Source: Macrolepiota albuminosa (Eukaryota > Basidiomycota > Agaricomycetes > Agaricales > Agaricaceae). From it: a DNA stretch of 64,000 nucleotides. The stretch is taken from contig JAMWFC010000044.1 of the NCBI GenBank assembly GCA_027475525.1, forward strand, positions 869,340 to 933,339. The letters run 5' to 3'. A model generated the notes under the pieces. It was not told the origin of the DNA. It searched no databases and saw nothing but the letters and a program-made list of their open reading frames with translations. The position numbers and the translations under genes are program-made. This document shows, piece by piece, positions 10,198 through 22,480 of this stretch. The stretch's first letter is position 1; each line of letters begins with the position of its first letter.

Positions 10198-13100
10198 ATG
10201 AAGTTTGCTCGGCGAGTAGTCAATTTGACAGATGATATCATTGACTGAAGAAGCTTATTTGTAGATATCTTGATGATACCCAGGTATGGAAGCGTTATAA
10301 ACCTGGAATAATCGTTGACGTATTTGTGGATTGAAGACCCCGGAGTGGAAGAAAGCCTATATGTGAGTGATATTCTGGTCAAGACAGTGGTTGCTGAGAC
10401 GACATATTCATAGCGATTATCGTGGACTCAAAAAACGTATCACAGCTATCCGGAAAGAATATGAAGGCCTTGCAGATTCTTCAGGTTCTGAGGAGGGCGT
10501 GAGTCCGGCTTCGCGTGGAGCGGCTTCTGAAAGGAATATGAAGGCCTTGCAGATTCTTCAGGTTCTGAGGAGGGCGTGAGTCCGGCTTCGCGTGGAGCGG
10601 CTTCTGAAAGGAGCACTCAGACAACCGATGCGCAAAGCCAACCTCAAGAGGGTCTTGCTCTGGGAGCGCCGTTAGATCAAAATCCCGCTCCACGTCAAAC
10701 GGTGCCCAAACCTCGCACAATCTCGTTGACAATCAGGAGGGGATTAGGTCTCGAAGGGGGAAAGAACGTTGGGGGTTCGACCAAGGAGCATCAAAGTCCA
10801 GCAGCCCCTCTTGAGGCCCCGCCAATGGAAAGACCTTCCTACCTAAATCCAAACGATGAAAACCGGGTGCTAGAGCATCTGTCCCCACACGCGATGCCCC
10901 CTGAGCACCGTCTCTTGAATTCCTCTGGTTCCATGTCATCAGGAACCACGCCAACGGTAGGGAACAGGCTTTTGTACCCTAGATCGGCTGCGAGTGTGAG
11001 GGGGCGAAGACCCTCATGGTCTATCCGCTGTGCGCGTTCTTCTTTCTCTTATTTTATTCTCTCACTCTTTTCAATATCTAGATAGCGCTGATCGTACAAC
11101 GACGAATCCCATGGAGCGTCTCCCGCTGAACGAGTTGCTTCTCCAGCTTGAGCCTATCGAGAAAGCTTTCTTCATCGCACTGGACACTCAGCTCGAAAAA
11201 GTCGATTCTTTCTACTCTGCACGGGAGGCAGAGATGATGGCTCATACGAAGGCGTTACATGAGCAGCTGGATGAACTTGGGGACCACAAGGAGCTGGTTA
11301 AGGTGTATCTTCTTGTGTTGTGTGAAAGAACGTTTTTCTTATATCATCATCCAGTCTGTACATCCTCATAACCCATCAGTCTGGACCGCTCGCCTTGTCA
11401 GAATCAGGAACCAGCTAAGAATTCTACGCGGGCTGCCTACGGTAATCCCTAACTTTGGTGATCAACTCGTCGACTTGGTTGGTCTTGTCTCTTATATAAG
11501 GACTATTCTAATTTCAAGTCATGCATTGTTATAGGGCTACCGAAGGTTCGAGTCAGTTACTTCTGAAAAGGACAAAACGCGGCGAGAGGGGAGCGTCGAT
11601 GCAGATGTAGAGGGAAAGGATGGGAAGAAGCAGCATTCACCCGTCCGGCATACGGGACTTTCAACGGACCCAGAGGACTATCTTTTCGCGAAGAAAAAGC
11701 TGAAGAAAGCGGTGTTGGAACATTATCGGTAAATATTGCTTTTATTCCAGACAGATCGCGGCATTGATCATGTTCTCAGAGGTCTAGAAGTACTTCAAAA
11801 CTACCGCGTTTGTGTTTCCCCCGTATTTTTGTTTCGCAGGCCTCATCGGATTTGCAGATTTTGAATTTGACAGGCTTTCGGAAGGCTCTGAAAAAGTTCG
11901 AAAAGTCTACTAATGTGAGATATCCTGGATTTCGATTTATTGTAATCTTTTAGGTTATTGATTTTGTGTAGATACGAGCACAACGGCAATACATGTCTGA
12001 GAAGGTATAGATCCAGAGATCGGGGAGACAGTCCTTGCTGAAACGTACCAACAGGTAGAAAGGGCATCCTTTGCATCCGGGAAAAACTTGCACGAAATGA
12101 TGATTGACATGGAGGCTCTTTACGCTGCTCGATTCTGTATGTCTTACTATCTATTGACGAAATTCACATTTCAGTTGACAGCCAATCGCAGTTCGGGGAG
12201 ATAGGAAACGTGCCCGAGTACGACTTCGTGCCGGATTCCGTTACAAAAGCCACCATCTTAGTATCTTTCGTTCTGGTATCTTACTCGGGGTTGCTTTACC
12301 CGCCTTCGTTTCAGGACTCTATGCCAGTGCGTGTTTTACAGTGCTTTTTGGGCGGCCGCGTAACTTTTGTTGCTAGGTTTTCAGCAGTCTACTCGTGATG
12401 CTATTCCTGCGTGGAATGCTCTTTTGTTCATATATGGTGTCTTTTTCATCCCGGTTCTGTTTTCATTACTCGTTGGCATTAATCTGGTGGTCTGGGCTCG
12501 CGCTCGCATCAATTATGTCTTCATATTTGGTAGTGCTGTTTTCCGTTCCACATGTCTTAGATCTGATACCCATTAGAACTCGATACACGAACACGTATGG
12601 ATTATCACGAATACTATGAGGTTTGTTCTTCCGCTGCCTATGTTCGACACGTCGATACTCCCTCTTGATGTAGATTCCGAGTGTCCTATTGGCCGCCTTA
12701 TGTTGGGCGTTCTGGCTCTCCTTCCACCACATCGGTCTTCCACACATTCTGCCCCAACATTGGCTACTTGTATGGCTTGGATTAACCGGACTCATTTTAA
12801 TCGAGCCCCTTCCATTATTCTACAAATCTTCCCGTTATTGGCTCATTAAGAAGACCGCGAAACTCCTTTTATCTGGAACTCGCCGCGTTGAATTCGCAGA
12901 CTTCTGGATTGGGTGAGTGATACTTCCCTATTATATCATCTCTAGGAATCTCATATCCCTGTTCTCTCGTTTAAAGTGACCAGTACTGCAGCCTCGTGTT
13001 TACTATCTCGAATCTTTACTTCTTTGTATGCGTATACGCCCGTAAATTCGATGAAGGCTGGTCCAAATGCGGTGTATCTGGGTCCCCACAGTGGCCTGCC

Positions 13101-14097
13101 ATATTTGCACTTGCTTCACTTCCACTGTTGTGTCGTTTTTTGCAGAGTGTGAAACGTTATTATGATTCTGGCCTCGTCACTCATTTGTTCAATGTGAGCC
13201 CTTTGCGGTCTACAATGTTTTCTTCCTCATACGATGCACAAATTTTCATCAGGGGGGAAAATATCTTTCTGGTATCGTCAGTTATCTCTTATTCTATCTG
13301 TGGCGTCACAAAGGTGTGCAAATTTTTCGATCTTCACAGCTAAATTTCCTCATAACCTTCTCCCCAGGTTCAAAGGCTCATGGTTCACTTTTTGTCTTGT
13401 GGATCTTCTTCAGCACGATTTATTCTATCTGCGCCTCTGCATGGGTACATGGTTACACTCAATCTGCTCTGATACTAAGTTGACAATAGATCTCTGTAGG
13501 ATATCCTCATGGACTGGTCTGTCCTTCGTCTGCGTGTAAATTACCCCCTCCTTCGCCAGGAATTAATCTATTCTGATACAATACCTGTATGCTCTCGCTG
13601 ACTATTATCATTATCGTCGTCGCTCATTCCACATTTTACCTGTTCTAGCTATACTACTTTGCTATCGTGAGTGAAATAGGTCGCTGTACTTGTATGTGTG
13701 TATCTCACTGCTGACAGATATCAAACGCTTTGATCCGCTTTATTTGGGTCATATACATCCCATATAATAATGGTCCTAGCATATATCTTCGTACATTCAT
13801 CGGTGCCTTGCTGGAGATTCTTCGGAGATGGCAGTGGAATTTCTGTAAGGCTAGTCCTTAGTTTCCCTGCTCAATCTCTCACTCTCTACAGACCGTCTCG
13901 AGAACGAACATCTCGGTAACATGGACCAGTATCGCGTAACACGCGAGGTCCCACTCCCTTATTCATTTGACCATACAAATGCTGAGGACGTGGACAATGG
14001 GGAGGATGACGATGATAAAGCTTTAGAACTTGTCGCCGCTCGCGAGAGAGAGAAACGCCTATCGCGCTCTGGTAGAAAAGCACAGAACCTCGGCTGA
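10198..14097 (+). CDS. SYG1: SYG1/XPR1-family phosphate exporter (SPX + EXS domains), 22 exons
   Basis: Membrane phosphate exporter/sensor. Exons: 10198-10211, 10265-10283, 10337-10362, 10414-11029, 11082-11302, 11355-11441, 11535-11728, 11780-11807, 11858-11914, 11972-12004, 12055-12136, 12192-12326, 12377-12529, 12577-12620, 12674-12912, 12977-13193, 13253-13313, 13368-13444, 13500-13586, 13649-13666, 13718-13844, 13892-14097. With the 77-bp duplication (10457-10610) collapsed the frame is continuous and gives 887 aa. The SPX domain starts at Met1 (MKFAR...DYRGLKKRITAIRK) and is interrupted by a long low-complexity insert encoded in exon 4. It resumes with the LPLNELL and PEDYLFAKKKLKKAVL segments and ends at LTGFRKALKKFEK. 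Transmembrane helices follow, then the EXS domain (DQYCSL..., WPAIFALASLPLL, VKRYYDSG, RWQWNFYRLENEHLGNMDQYRVT). Intron 1 is GC-AG; introns 5 and 6 are the least certain. Confidence 0.93.
10457..10610. repeat. 77-bp exact tandem duplication 6 (inside the exporter gene)
   Basis: Copies 10457-10533 and 10534-10610, within exon 4. Removing one copy restores the frame. Confidence 0.95.
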
Positions 14098-17000
14098 TAT
14101 GCGCAGACTTTGAATAGAGCATATTCATTCCAGGGAACTGCGGTATAGTGTGCAAATGTTGTGGTCCTGGATACTTGGCATCCAGACTCCAGTTCTATTC
14201 TGGAGTCCATTATGGTCAGATCCGTGGACAGCATGTGCATGTATTGTAAATAATGCTAATGAATGGCACTGTGCTTGCGGAGTAGCACCTGACCAGACCT
14301 TGACGAGTCAGAGAAAGATGGTATTTGAATCAACTGTTAGCGAATCATGATGCATGAGCTACTATTGTACGTCTTTATCGGTCCACTATAAGATGCGCAA
14401 TTGATGAAAACATTCAGAGGATACAGCAATAATGATGTCCGAATCACCATACATCAACACCGGAGGAAGCTAACTACCTGTTCTTGTACGGCACCGGTGC
14501 GGAGGGTTTACCGGGGAAAATATCTAGGAAACTCCGATAAGGTCTCATTATCATTGTAGACCCAACAACTTCCGTCATCGATGAATCCATGTTATATCTT
14601 GACCAGTATTCTTTCAAAATTCACGGTGAATACAACAGCAATCTGATTTTCGCCATAATTCAACTTACATCATATTGTATACTTGATTCATGCAGTCCTT
14701 GCGGTCATTTTCGGACCTTTGGTTTGACCGGAGGACGTGTTCGGGCTTTGTGCAGAAGATCCCATGGCTCCTTGAATTGTTTTTCCCTGTCCCAGTGTAT
14801 GAGAGAGAGAAACAGAGATAAGAAAGATAAGGGAGAACCATCTTTTCTGAACACTAAAAGGCGACTTGAACCTGGTTTCTAGTAGTTCCACAGGGAAACA
14901 ACAGTCGAAGTGGACGTGGTACAAATGCCCTCGCCAAAGGTCATCGAATATATGTGGGTATATAAGCAATCTCTGCGGATACAGCAATACACCACATATC
15001 AAGTATGTCGATTTTCAGTTAGGTACAAGGGCGAGGTATTTGATTTTCACCGTGTTCACTTCCCAGAGCTCCGACTTCTACAGCTGAGACTAATTAAGCT
15101 CACAAGATCAGTCCACCTAGATTAAGACCAGTTATGAGGAAAAGAAGCCCCATACAATAGTATTGTCGAAGATGGAAGGAGGTTCCTAGGAACTAATGGA
15201 CCGGCTGTTGTCGTGGTCATCCCGACTCGGAATCATCGCTGTGGTTGACCAGTGTCTTGTTTAGAGAAACTAACCACTTCGGCCTTGAAAAAAAGGTAGT
15301 ATAACAAGGTCGTCCATCAAAAATAAAAACTTAGGTCAAAAGTTTAGCGAACCCGTTTGTCAACATATCACAGACCACTCACTCCACTGCTAAGTTTTTC
15401 TAAGTCCAAGAAATTGGGAACTCAAAGTAAGCAGGGACAGTTCGAACAACATATTTCAGAATTTATCATCAATCATGCAAACTGGTGTCGCAACATGCCG
15501 CAAATGATGTATATTCGAATACGAAATAAGACAATATCTGGAGTCAATGAATGATTTTATCAGTGTGTAAGTCGTAAACAGAATAAGGTAAAACTCTCAC
15601 CTGGAGTCGAAGATAAAAGAAGTTTGAGAAACATGAAACATACGAGGTTCTGATAAAAGCTCATGACGTTATAACTCGCCCGTTTTGCCGGAGCTGCTAG
15701 TCATTTCCTTCGTCAACTGGTCGCATAAGGAATATACAGCAAAAGGAAGACCAATGCCGACATAATGCCTCATAGGACCACCAAAATCAACTACACGAGA
15801 CCTGAGGAGTACGTGAGCGGAAGATGAGTAGAGACATAGTGCAGGGATGGACCCGACAAAGGGCTCAAAGGAATACAGAACATGGGAGCTTGAGACATTG
15901 GGTTGCTTTTGCATTAAAGGTGTGGTTTGCGCCGCAGGACGTGAGCGGATGTGTGGTTATGGTGTCGTCCCTATGTATTTATAGTACTAGAAGTCCATTA
16001 GATTCTATCGGTAATACCCGAGGCGGCACAATTCGAATCCGAAAAATCTAGTATTCAACAAGCGGCATGCGGGCCATGAGACTATTCATGTAAGCACCGA
16101 TTTCATTTGCCGAAATAAGTCATATTGCATGGAAACCATACTTCAAATCGATAGCCCGTGGCTAGTTATCCAACCTTGATTCGCAACATATTTTCCATGA
16201 AGTGTGCTACATGGGGTTCGTCCGCACTGAAACCTGAACCCGGAACGAGTACTTCCCTAAGGGTGTCTAAGTCATCTGCAAATCTACCCCGGAGGTAACC
16301 CTCAGACCGTCAAACACGACGTTGTATCACGCTAATACAGTGTCCCGAGATGATAATATCTTTTTTATAATGCGTGACCTCGTTATAGCATCTTTCTGCC
16401 GCTTTACGACACGAGTACTATACATATTTTACTCTAATCAGGCAATTATGTATAATCAAGCGAATCGTCGAGACAACACAGCATTGGTGCTTGAAACTGG
16501 TCAGGTTCGTATGCACTTTCCATACCACCTACTTCAAATGCGACGGAGGAAGCCTGTTTAAGAAAGCTTTCACGTTGTGATATGTCACTGGACTTACTTT
16601 TGGGGAATCTACTAGTAATTTCAGCCGTGTCTGCATATCTTATGGAGAAGGTGAATGCTAAAACTAAAGATGCTCAAGAGACTGTCGATGCATGATGAAT
16701 TGTCAATATGTTTGAACTTCTTGACTTGACATTCCCAGGTTATGTAAAAGGGCCTGGGTCACAGAGCTACCCGTAATAGAGTAACGTTCCTCCAAAAGGC
16801 CTTTTTTTCACTGCGGACCAAGCACTATGCGCGGATATCACGATCCATTGCGCCCGCGGATATTGTCTCATGCCATATTTTCCCCCACTTCCTGCGGAGT
16901 GTCTGAAGTCCTTGGCACTGATCATCACTCTCTGACGTGTCGTTTGCTTGTACAAGCGCGCGCTGCACCGAAGACTAGGATGCACATATTGCACCTCGGG

Positions 17001-17468
17001 AACATCCTATTTTCAAGCTCGTCAAGAGATTCGCTCAGATACTGGACTTGTATTGATTGATTGACGAAGATGTCTTTTATAGCAATCAGTATATTGCAAA
17101 AAGTTCTCGCATTGCTTACGACATCGACTAGATCATGAAACATCTCTGCTGGCACCGCTTGACGAGTTCGTTCTGAGCCCTGGCAGTCACAGGGACGGAT
17201 CTTTGTTCCGATTGTTGAAAGTGATGGGTCTACACTTGCATCAGTTTTGGAGAATGAGCTGAACGTTGGACGACGCGAATGGCTTGTCTGCCGATTATGA
17301 CCTTGCGTGCCATGCAGGCGTCATGGTATATTACACAGTGGTGTTGAGATGCTTGATGTGCCAAGGACATTGGCGTTGGCCGGGGACTGTGTCTAGATTG
17401 GTTCGTATCCCCTCCTCATGCCGTGTATGATAACTACTTGTTCCTCTGAAACCGTGCACAAATCATAT
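14098..17468. other. gene-poor region between exporter and tRNA gene
   Basis: 3.4 kb with no conserved coding signal. The longest frames on either strand are short and lack family resemblance. One weak small ORF is listed separately (15669-15914). No repeats of the flanking transposon families are recognisable, so this may be ordinary intergenic host DNA or hold non-coding genes I cannot see. Confidence 0.4.
15669..15914 (-). CDS. possible small protein with an upstream TATA box
   Basis: A minus-strand ORF of 81 codons (Met at 15914). A TATAAATA motif lies about 65-75 bases upstream of the start (around 15975-15985), a sensible spacing for a short leader. The product has no signal peptide, no clear transmembrane helix and no CaaX end. 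I recognise no family. Introns could change the reading. Listed only because of the TATA box; chance is a real alternative. Confidence 0.2.
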   Translation of the reverse strand: MQKQPNVSSSHVLYSFEPFVGSIPALCLYSSSAHVLLRSRVVDFGGPMRHYVGIGLPFAVYSLCDQLTKEMTSSSGKTGEL

Positions 17469-17554
17469 TCCCTCTTAGCTCAGTGGTAGAGCGTGTCACT
17501 CGTATTCTGTATGAGATTATGACAAGGTCAGTCGTTCAATCCGGCTAGCGGGAA
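17469..17554 (+). tRNA. tRNA-Thr (CGU anticodon) with an anticodon-loop intron
   Basis: Folds as a cloverleaf. The acceptor arm pairs TCCCTCT with AGCGGGA (one mismatch at the fifth pair). The D-arm has the standard A box TAGCTCAGTGGTAGAGC. The anticodon stem pairs TGTCA with TGACA, and the T-arm pairs AGTCG with CGGCT around TTCAATC. The 21-nt anticodon loop is explained by a 7-nt loop plus an intron of about 14 nt after position 37, giving anticodon CGT (reads ACG, Thr). The discriminator base is A17554. One acceptor mismatch lowers confidence slightly. The copia relic begins only about 40 bp downstream. Confidence 0.75.
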
Positions 17555-17689
17555 GGGAACAATCAATTATTTTTTCACGGAACCGTTGACAACACTGCCC
17601 AGAAGATCTGCGACCTTATTGACCATGCTTTTTCCATCAGCATCATTGATAAAGATCTGATGTAATGCATTGCTCTACTAAACAGCATC

Positions 17690-18278
17690 AACAACAAGTC
17701 ATTGGAGTCCATCCAGACTCAAGTCTCACGAGGCCTTGCCGACTCTACAGTAGCCAGCCCATACACATCCTCCAGTATTCAGAAACTCCTCCAGATAGCG
17801 GACAACCTATCCACTCTTGAAAAATTCCTCACACATTGACACTGCCCTCACTGTCCAAGAAACAAAGACTCAGGTCCTTCCTCACAACCACAGCCCTGGC
17901 TTTGTATGTTGTGAGATCTGCTATGCCACCAGACTATCCTGCCAGGCCCACACTAAGGAGTGATGCATCAGACTGGGTGGTGGGATGGCTGGAAAGACCA
18001 TCAAGGAATCCAAGGCTGCATAAGGAGGAGGAGGGAAAGAAGGGAAAGAAGGAGCAAAGATGAGTAGAGGGTCCAACAACATCAAAAACAGCATTGTGGT
18101 AAAAGGCCTAGATGGTCAGGCATACATTGTCAACCTGGAAAACCTACAGAAAATCCAACTCGAAGCCACAAAACCAACTGAATTTGTGGAAGCCACCATT
18201 ACCAACACCACAGACTTCTTTGAGTATGGTGGGTTCATGGCTTTTGAAGACAACAAACCCAGGGCCACGATTAACTAG
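17690..18278 (+). pseudogene. copia gag relic
   Basis: The translation moves between frames. It contains a coiled segment (ADNLSTLEKF), a Cys-rich piece reading CEICYATRLSCQAH, a basic Gly/Lys-rich stretch, and then an open frame of 72 codons (18060-18278) with VVKGLDGQAYIVNLENL. This order is what copia gag and the gag-protease joint show, but similarity is low. Confidence 0.5.
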
Positions 18279-18299
18279 AACACCAACACAATCTTGACA

Positions 18300-18720
18300 A
18301 TGCATGAGTGTGAAACCATACTCAACACAACTGCAATCATACCAACAAATTCTGTGAGCGACACCAGGCTCATCTTACTCATCAAAAAACTCTTTTACAT
18401 GGACTCTGGAGCCACAGTACACATCTCACTATGCACATCCAATTTTGTTTTGCTATAGGCAATCCTACCATGAGCTGTTAAAAGTGTAGGAGAAACATCA
18501 ATCCAGGCAATTGGCATTGGCCAGGTTTGCTTTCAAGTTCAAAAACAAACTGAAATATATCTCAAAAATGCTCCCTACATCCCCACATCTACTGTCCAAC
18601 TCATATCCATCTCTGCTTTAATGGCAGGAATGCATGTTCTAATCACTTTTAGCTGCTCAGATGTCACCATTCTTGATGAAAACTCTGGTATCTTGCTCAC
18701 TGCTGGACCCCAAAATTCCA
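18300..18720 (+). pseudogene. copia protease region
   Basis: Contains MDSGATVHIS near 18400, the active-site motif of copia retropepsins (D-S-G-A-T). It is open for about 50 codons before the motif, with stops soon after. No further domain is intact. Confidence 0.65.
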
Positions 18721-18819
18721 GATAATCATAGGTGTAACTACACTAGAATGATGTCACTGACTGCATGCATGGAATCATGGTGGGTCCTGCTACATCTTGC
18801 TGCAACTTAGGGATGGAAT

Positions 18820-19340
18820 ACTATGCAGATTGATATCAAAACAGCCTTCCTCTACAGACTACTCTCAGACAATAAAACTCAATACATGAAACAACCCAAG
18901 GGTTTTGAAGAACCTAGTAAAAAAGACTGGGTGTGGTGCTTGGTCAGAGGACTATATAGCATGAAGCAGGCCAGCTAGATATGGAACCATACTCTCAACA
19001 GCAACATGATGACATGAGGATTCACCAGACTTGCATGCAAGTCATGTATCTACTACCAGAAGACAAGTACTGGCACTGTCATAGCTGCCATCCATATGGA
19101 CAACTTCCTCTCCATTGTGACCAGCAAAGCTGAAAACAAATAATTCAAAGATCAGATTAATCTATCCAAAGACCCCACCTTACACTCATGGGTCAAACAT
19201 GTTGACATCAAGTACCACTTCCTATGAGAGCATGTTCAGGCCAGCAAAATCTGTATTTGCTATATAAATACAAAGTTCAATGTTGCAGACTTATTTATGA
19301 AACTGCTTGCAGCCTCCTTATTTCTGTGCCTACACATCCT
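18820..19340 (+). pseudogene. copia reverse transcriptase fragment
   Basis: Recognisable copia RT blocks: MQIDIKTAFLY (the first catalytic Asp region), QPKGFE, LYSMKQAS, then a block where the YVDD-type motif should be (AAIHMDNFLSI). The C-terminal NVADLFMKL motif of the RNase H end follows at about 19280. Several in-frame stops. The sequence between these blocks is shorter than in complete elements. Confidence 0.8.
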
Positions 19341-19417
19341 GCTTGGTCTATGGTAGATTGCCATAATTCTGTGCAAGGAGGAGACATGATATAATCAGAG
19401 CCCATGGTGAGGAGGAG

Positions 19418-19567
19418 TGTTAGTAAGTCAGAATACAGCACTATTGCTCTTGTTAAAGTAGTTCAAGTGTAATTGAACTGAACTTTTTAAATTAAAGTTA
19501 AACTTCTATTCACGTAGTTCATGGGGCTCAGTTATGTGCATGCATGCACCAGTCCCTGACTCTTACA
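19418..19567 (+). repeat. copia 3' LTR (150 bp)
   Basis: Begins TGTTAGTAAGTCAG and ends CTGACTCTTACA (TG...CA ends). It is directly preceded by the purine-rich tract GGAGGAG, the expected polypurine tract. No 5' partner is visible. Confidence 0.7.
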
Positions 19568-19639
19568 TTTTCCATTTTCTTTTATTACTTGTATTGTATG
19601 TACTCTTCTCTTTGTTCTTTATTTTCTTTACTTTATTAT

Positions 19640-19790
19640 TATTATATATAGTATACAGTAAATTTATATATATATATGATATGATATGATATGATATGAT
19701 ATGATAGTAGTATGATACATAATATATTATAATCATACAATATATAATATATTATAATCATACAATACATAATAAAATAAATAAAATCTG
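19640..19790. repeat. AT microsatellite and short tandem repeats
   Basis: A run of ATATG/ATGAT pentamers at about 19675-19706 is followed by two copies of a 25-bp unit (AATATATTATAATCATACAA at 19721 and 19746). Slippage-type repeats; no coding potential. Confidence 0.85.
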
Positions 19791-20029
19791 CTTGAAAAAA
19801 CATATAGCACACTATAATCATGAAAAACATGAAAGTTGACTTACCTACAAAAAGAAAGTAATACTACCTATTAATGTATTGTATTCATTTTGTGTTGTAA
19901 CATGCATGCACTTGTAATAAAATGAGTTGAAGTAAACTTGAAGAGTAAAATGAAGACTTACAACAATTTTCAAAGTTGTGTTGGAAATATGGGTTGAGTT
20001 ATGTGGCTGGAAATGACATGCTTGACAGT

Positions 20030-20230
20030 AATATTTTCTGCAGTTCAGCTGTATGGATCACCCAAATATGTATACATGAATGCTTTGTCAAGGTATTGAT
20101 TGTCGTTGCCATGATGTATGTCAAAGGCAGCAACTAAGCATTGGTCTGTATTGAATTCTTTGAGAGTGAGATGTCAAGCACATGAGTCATGATGGAAATA
20201 AGAACTAATATGATAAAAAAAATAATATGT
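20030..20230 (-). pseudogene. relic of an unidentified repetitive ORF, copy 1
   Basis: The sequence resembles 23310-23480 (shared blocks such as CAGCTGTATG(G/A)A, ATGCTTTGTC and AGATGTC(A/T)AGC in the same order), so both are copies of one dispersed sequence. The minus strand of the second copy is better preserved and reads as protein. Family unknown. Confidence 0.45.
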
Positions 20231-20560
20231 AAAAAAGTGCTAATATAAAGTAAAATGTGAAGAAAAACTCATCAAAATACTAGAAATTGAAAATAAGAAA
20301 AGACAGAGAGGAAAAAAGAGACATATGTATTATATATAATCTATATATTATCAGATGACCTGTGTAAACTTGAGCCTTTTTGGGACTGCTGATCTGAGAT
20401 TTGTTAGAATATCAAAATCTTAGCAAATAAGCTGACTTTGAAATTGTAGCTGTTAATATGTTGCCCCACTGGTGCACCAGTATGATTGAATCTTGGATTA
20501 AATAGCTCAGTGTTCCCAGAGAGGGAATTGCTTAGGCTACTTGGTCTAAAAGTAAGTTAA

Positions 20561-20790
20561 GCCCTTTAGCTCAGTGGTTAGAGCATCATAAGAGGCACAT
20601 ATCCAAAAGAGTGTTGGTTCAATTCCAACAAGTGCTGCTTGCTTTTATGAGAAACCTTGTGTCCTGTCTATTACTATGCAATTTTGCACCATTATTGCAT
20701 GCCTTAAGAATAAATTTGATTCAATCTATTTTGCACTGTTATTGCATGTCTTAGGAATAATTTTGATTCAATAAATTTCTTAATTTCTTC
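20561..20790 (+). repeat. tRNA-derived SINE-like element
   Basis: The head (20561-20637) carries an RNA polymerase III A box (TAGCTCAGTGG) and B box (GGTTCAATTCC) with the spacing of a tRNA. It does not form a good acceptor stem or anticodon arm, so a functional tRNA is unlikely. The following 150 bp contain two imperfect copies of a unit of about 55 bp (GCAC(C/T)(A/G)TTATTGCATG...TTTGATTCAAT), a plausible SINE body. No second full copy is seen in the window, so the call rests on structure only. Confidence 0.45.
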
Positions 20791-20805
20791 TACATATGTT
20801 GCCTA

Positions 20806-20849
20806 ATAATGGGGGTAGCTGACCCTGATAATGGGGGTAGCTGACCCTG
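20806..20849. repeat. 22-bp tandem duplication
   Basis: ATAATGGGGGTAGCTGACCC-type unit repeated twice with period 22. Unlike the 77-bp series this may be a genuine local duplication. Confidence 0.8.
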
Positions 20850-20990
20850 CATTAAATAGAGGTGGCAAAAAATCCTCCTCATGCTAAACATTATAATCCT
20901 GCATCACAGTAGCCAAGGCAACCAGAGAAAGTGATGAGGAACAAACCCTACTATAGGCAACAGCAATCCAGATGAGCCATCATAGGCCTT

Positions 20991-21510
20991 TGTCAGAGGA
21001 CTCCTCATTTCTTTCTTCTTTCACTCCTTATTTCTTCACTCTCCTTTCATTCATTTCCTTATTTCTTCTATCACTCTCTCATTCTGCTGTCTCTACTCTC
21101 TCAACACTATCTGTTAGTACTATTCTCAGCCTTTGAGGTGCTCTAGTTCTTTAGCTATCATTCAGACAAGTGTGGGCCCTTCAGCACCGCTTCCAGACTG
21201 CTTATATAAGCTGGAGTTTGCCTTTTTGACTTCTAAAGTCCAGAGTTTTCCTGCCTTGTTTGCACAGTTGTTTGGTTAGTCAATTTTTGAGTTTTTAAGG
21301 TTTTGTTGTACTGTACAGTTGTTTTCCATGGCTCCAGAGGCCCCAGAAGCATCCAACCTGGCATAGGGAATCCCTAGACTTGTTCTCTTTAGATCTCCCT
21401 CTGCCAGGTGAGTAGTTATTATGATATTGTCAGTACATACTCTAATACACTTTGGATCTCCCTCTGCCAGCTGTGTGACTGAGCCACAGCCTCTAGAGGT
21501 TGCCCTTACA
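20991..21510 (+). repeat. solo LTR 'D', copy 1 (520 bp) with 5-bp target duplication
   Basis: Begins TGTCAGAGGACTCC and ends CCCTTACA. It is flanked on both sides by GCCTT (20986-20990 and 21511-21515), a 5-bp target-site duplication. A near-identical copy is at 28436-28954. It carries a TATA motif (CTTATATAAG) about 40% along. The insertion splits a tyrosine-recombinase relic. The internal retroelement is absent, so this is a solo LTR left by recombination. Confidence 0.88.
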
Positions 21511-21819
21511 GCCTTAGCAATTTGATGTACATTGGAGCAATAATCTTCAAGGATCTCCAATACCAGAGAAAAGCATCTGACATCCATCTGCCCATTAATT
21601 TGACCATGTCCAGGGGAACACCTTGCAGCAGTAAATGAGTTGTGTCCCTGATGTGGAAACAATGTCCTGTGATGCGAGGTTGACATGCTTTGACAAGAAT
21701 CTTGTTGAGTCTCCTCAACAGGCAATGCACAGTCATGCCTATCATATGACCTGACAAATTCCTAAAAGATGCTATTGTGTCTGTTCATGAACACTTATTG
21801 ACTTGCTTGTATGGGCTGT
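21511..21819 (-). pseudogene. tyrosine-recombinase fragment (Crypton/DIRS-type)
   Basis: The minus strand encodes the C-terminal catalytic part of a tyrosine recombinase: a GHCFHIRDTTHLLLQG block, in the position of the family's H-x-x-R box, followed by GVPLDMVKLMGRW and then the DAFLWYWRSL region. The Arg of H-x-x-R appears replaced (HIRD reading), and the usual downstream Tyr block is cut off by the solo LTR insertion. The N-terminal part is lost at the LTR-like repeat starting 21820. Such domains occur in fungal Crypton and DIRS-like elements; which one cannot be decided from this fragment. Confidence 0.6.
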
Positions 21820-22480
21820 TGATGATGCCCAAATTGAGCTGAGTACTGCATGGACTATCACTAGTACAGCTACTTAGCTGATATAGCTTTGGGCATGCTA
21901 AGTGTGTGTGAGAGTCCCAGACAGGTCCCAGAGAACACACAGTAGGCAAGAGGTTGGTGACAAGGAAAGTGGGTGATTGGAGGTGTGCTAAACATCACTA
22001 AAAAAAGGCGCTAAGAGTTGCTAAGGGAAAGCGCTAAGAGTTGCTAAGGGAAGGCACTAAGAGTTGCTAAGGAAAGGCACTAAGAGGCGCTAAGTGTTAG
22101 CACCTAAAATGAGATGATAAAATAACAAGTTTGCTTAGTAGATCTAAGCACAAACATCAAGCCATAGTTGCAAGGCGCTAAGAGATTATAGAGATAGAGA
22201 AAGAGAGAGAACTAAAGCAGAGTCTTCTTGCTGACACAGTCAACAAAAGGTAGTCTGTTGCATATGGTGACCAAAATGTTGGGATATGATCCCTACTGCC
22301 AAATTGATGATGTGCTACTAACAAAAAGTAAGTATTTATAGTAAAGAAAGTTAGCCGACGCTAAGAGGTTAAGCGCCGCTAGAGGGTGGTGCTACTAACA
22401 AAAAGTAAGTATTTATAGTAAAGAAAGTTAGCCGACGCTAAGAGGTTAAGCGCCGCTAGAGGGTGGTGAACTGATAAGAA
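21820..22480 (+). repeat. decayed solo LTR related to element B
   Basis: Begins TGATGATGCCCAAA and has GAG(T)CCCAGACAGGTCCCAGAGAAC in the same place as the element B LTR (TGATGACGCCCAAAG...). Further shared words include AGTTGCAAGGCGC and GCTAAG repeats. CpG sites of the B LTR are mostly TG/CA here. The right end is blurred by the 77-bp duplication at 22312 and was not precisely placed. Confidence 0.6.
22312..22465. repeat. 77-bp exact tandem duplication 7
   Basis: Copies 22312-22388 and 22389-22465, near the right end of the B-related LTR. Confidence 0.9.

Larger units (their letters stand above)
17590..19567 (+). mobile_element. Ty1/copia retrotransposon, internally deleted relic
   Basis: In order on the plus strand: a gag remnant, a protease motif (MDSGATVHIS), a heavily shortened reverse transcriptase, a trace of the C-terminal RNase H, a purine tract and a 3' LTR. 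Integrase and most of the RT are missing, and the frames carry many stops. No 5' LTR was found; the relic starts about 40 bp after the tRNA-Thr gene. Confidence 0.8.
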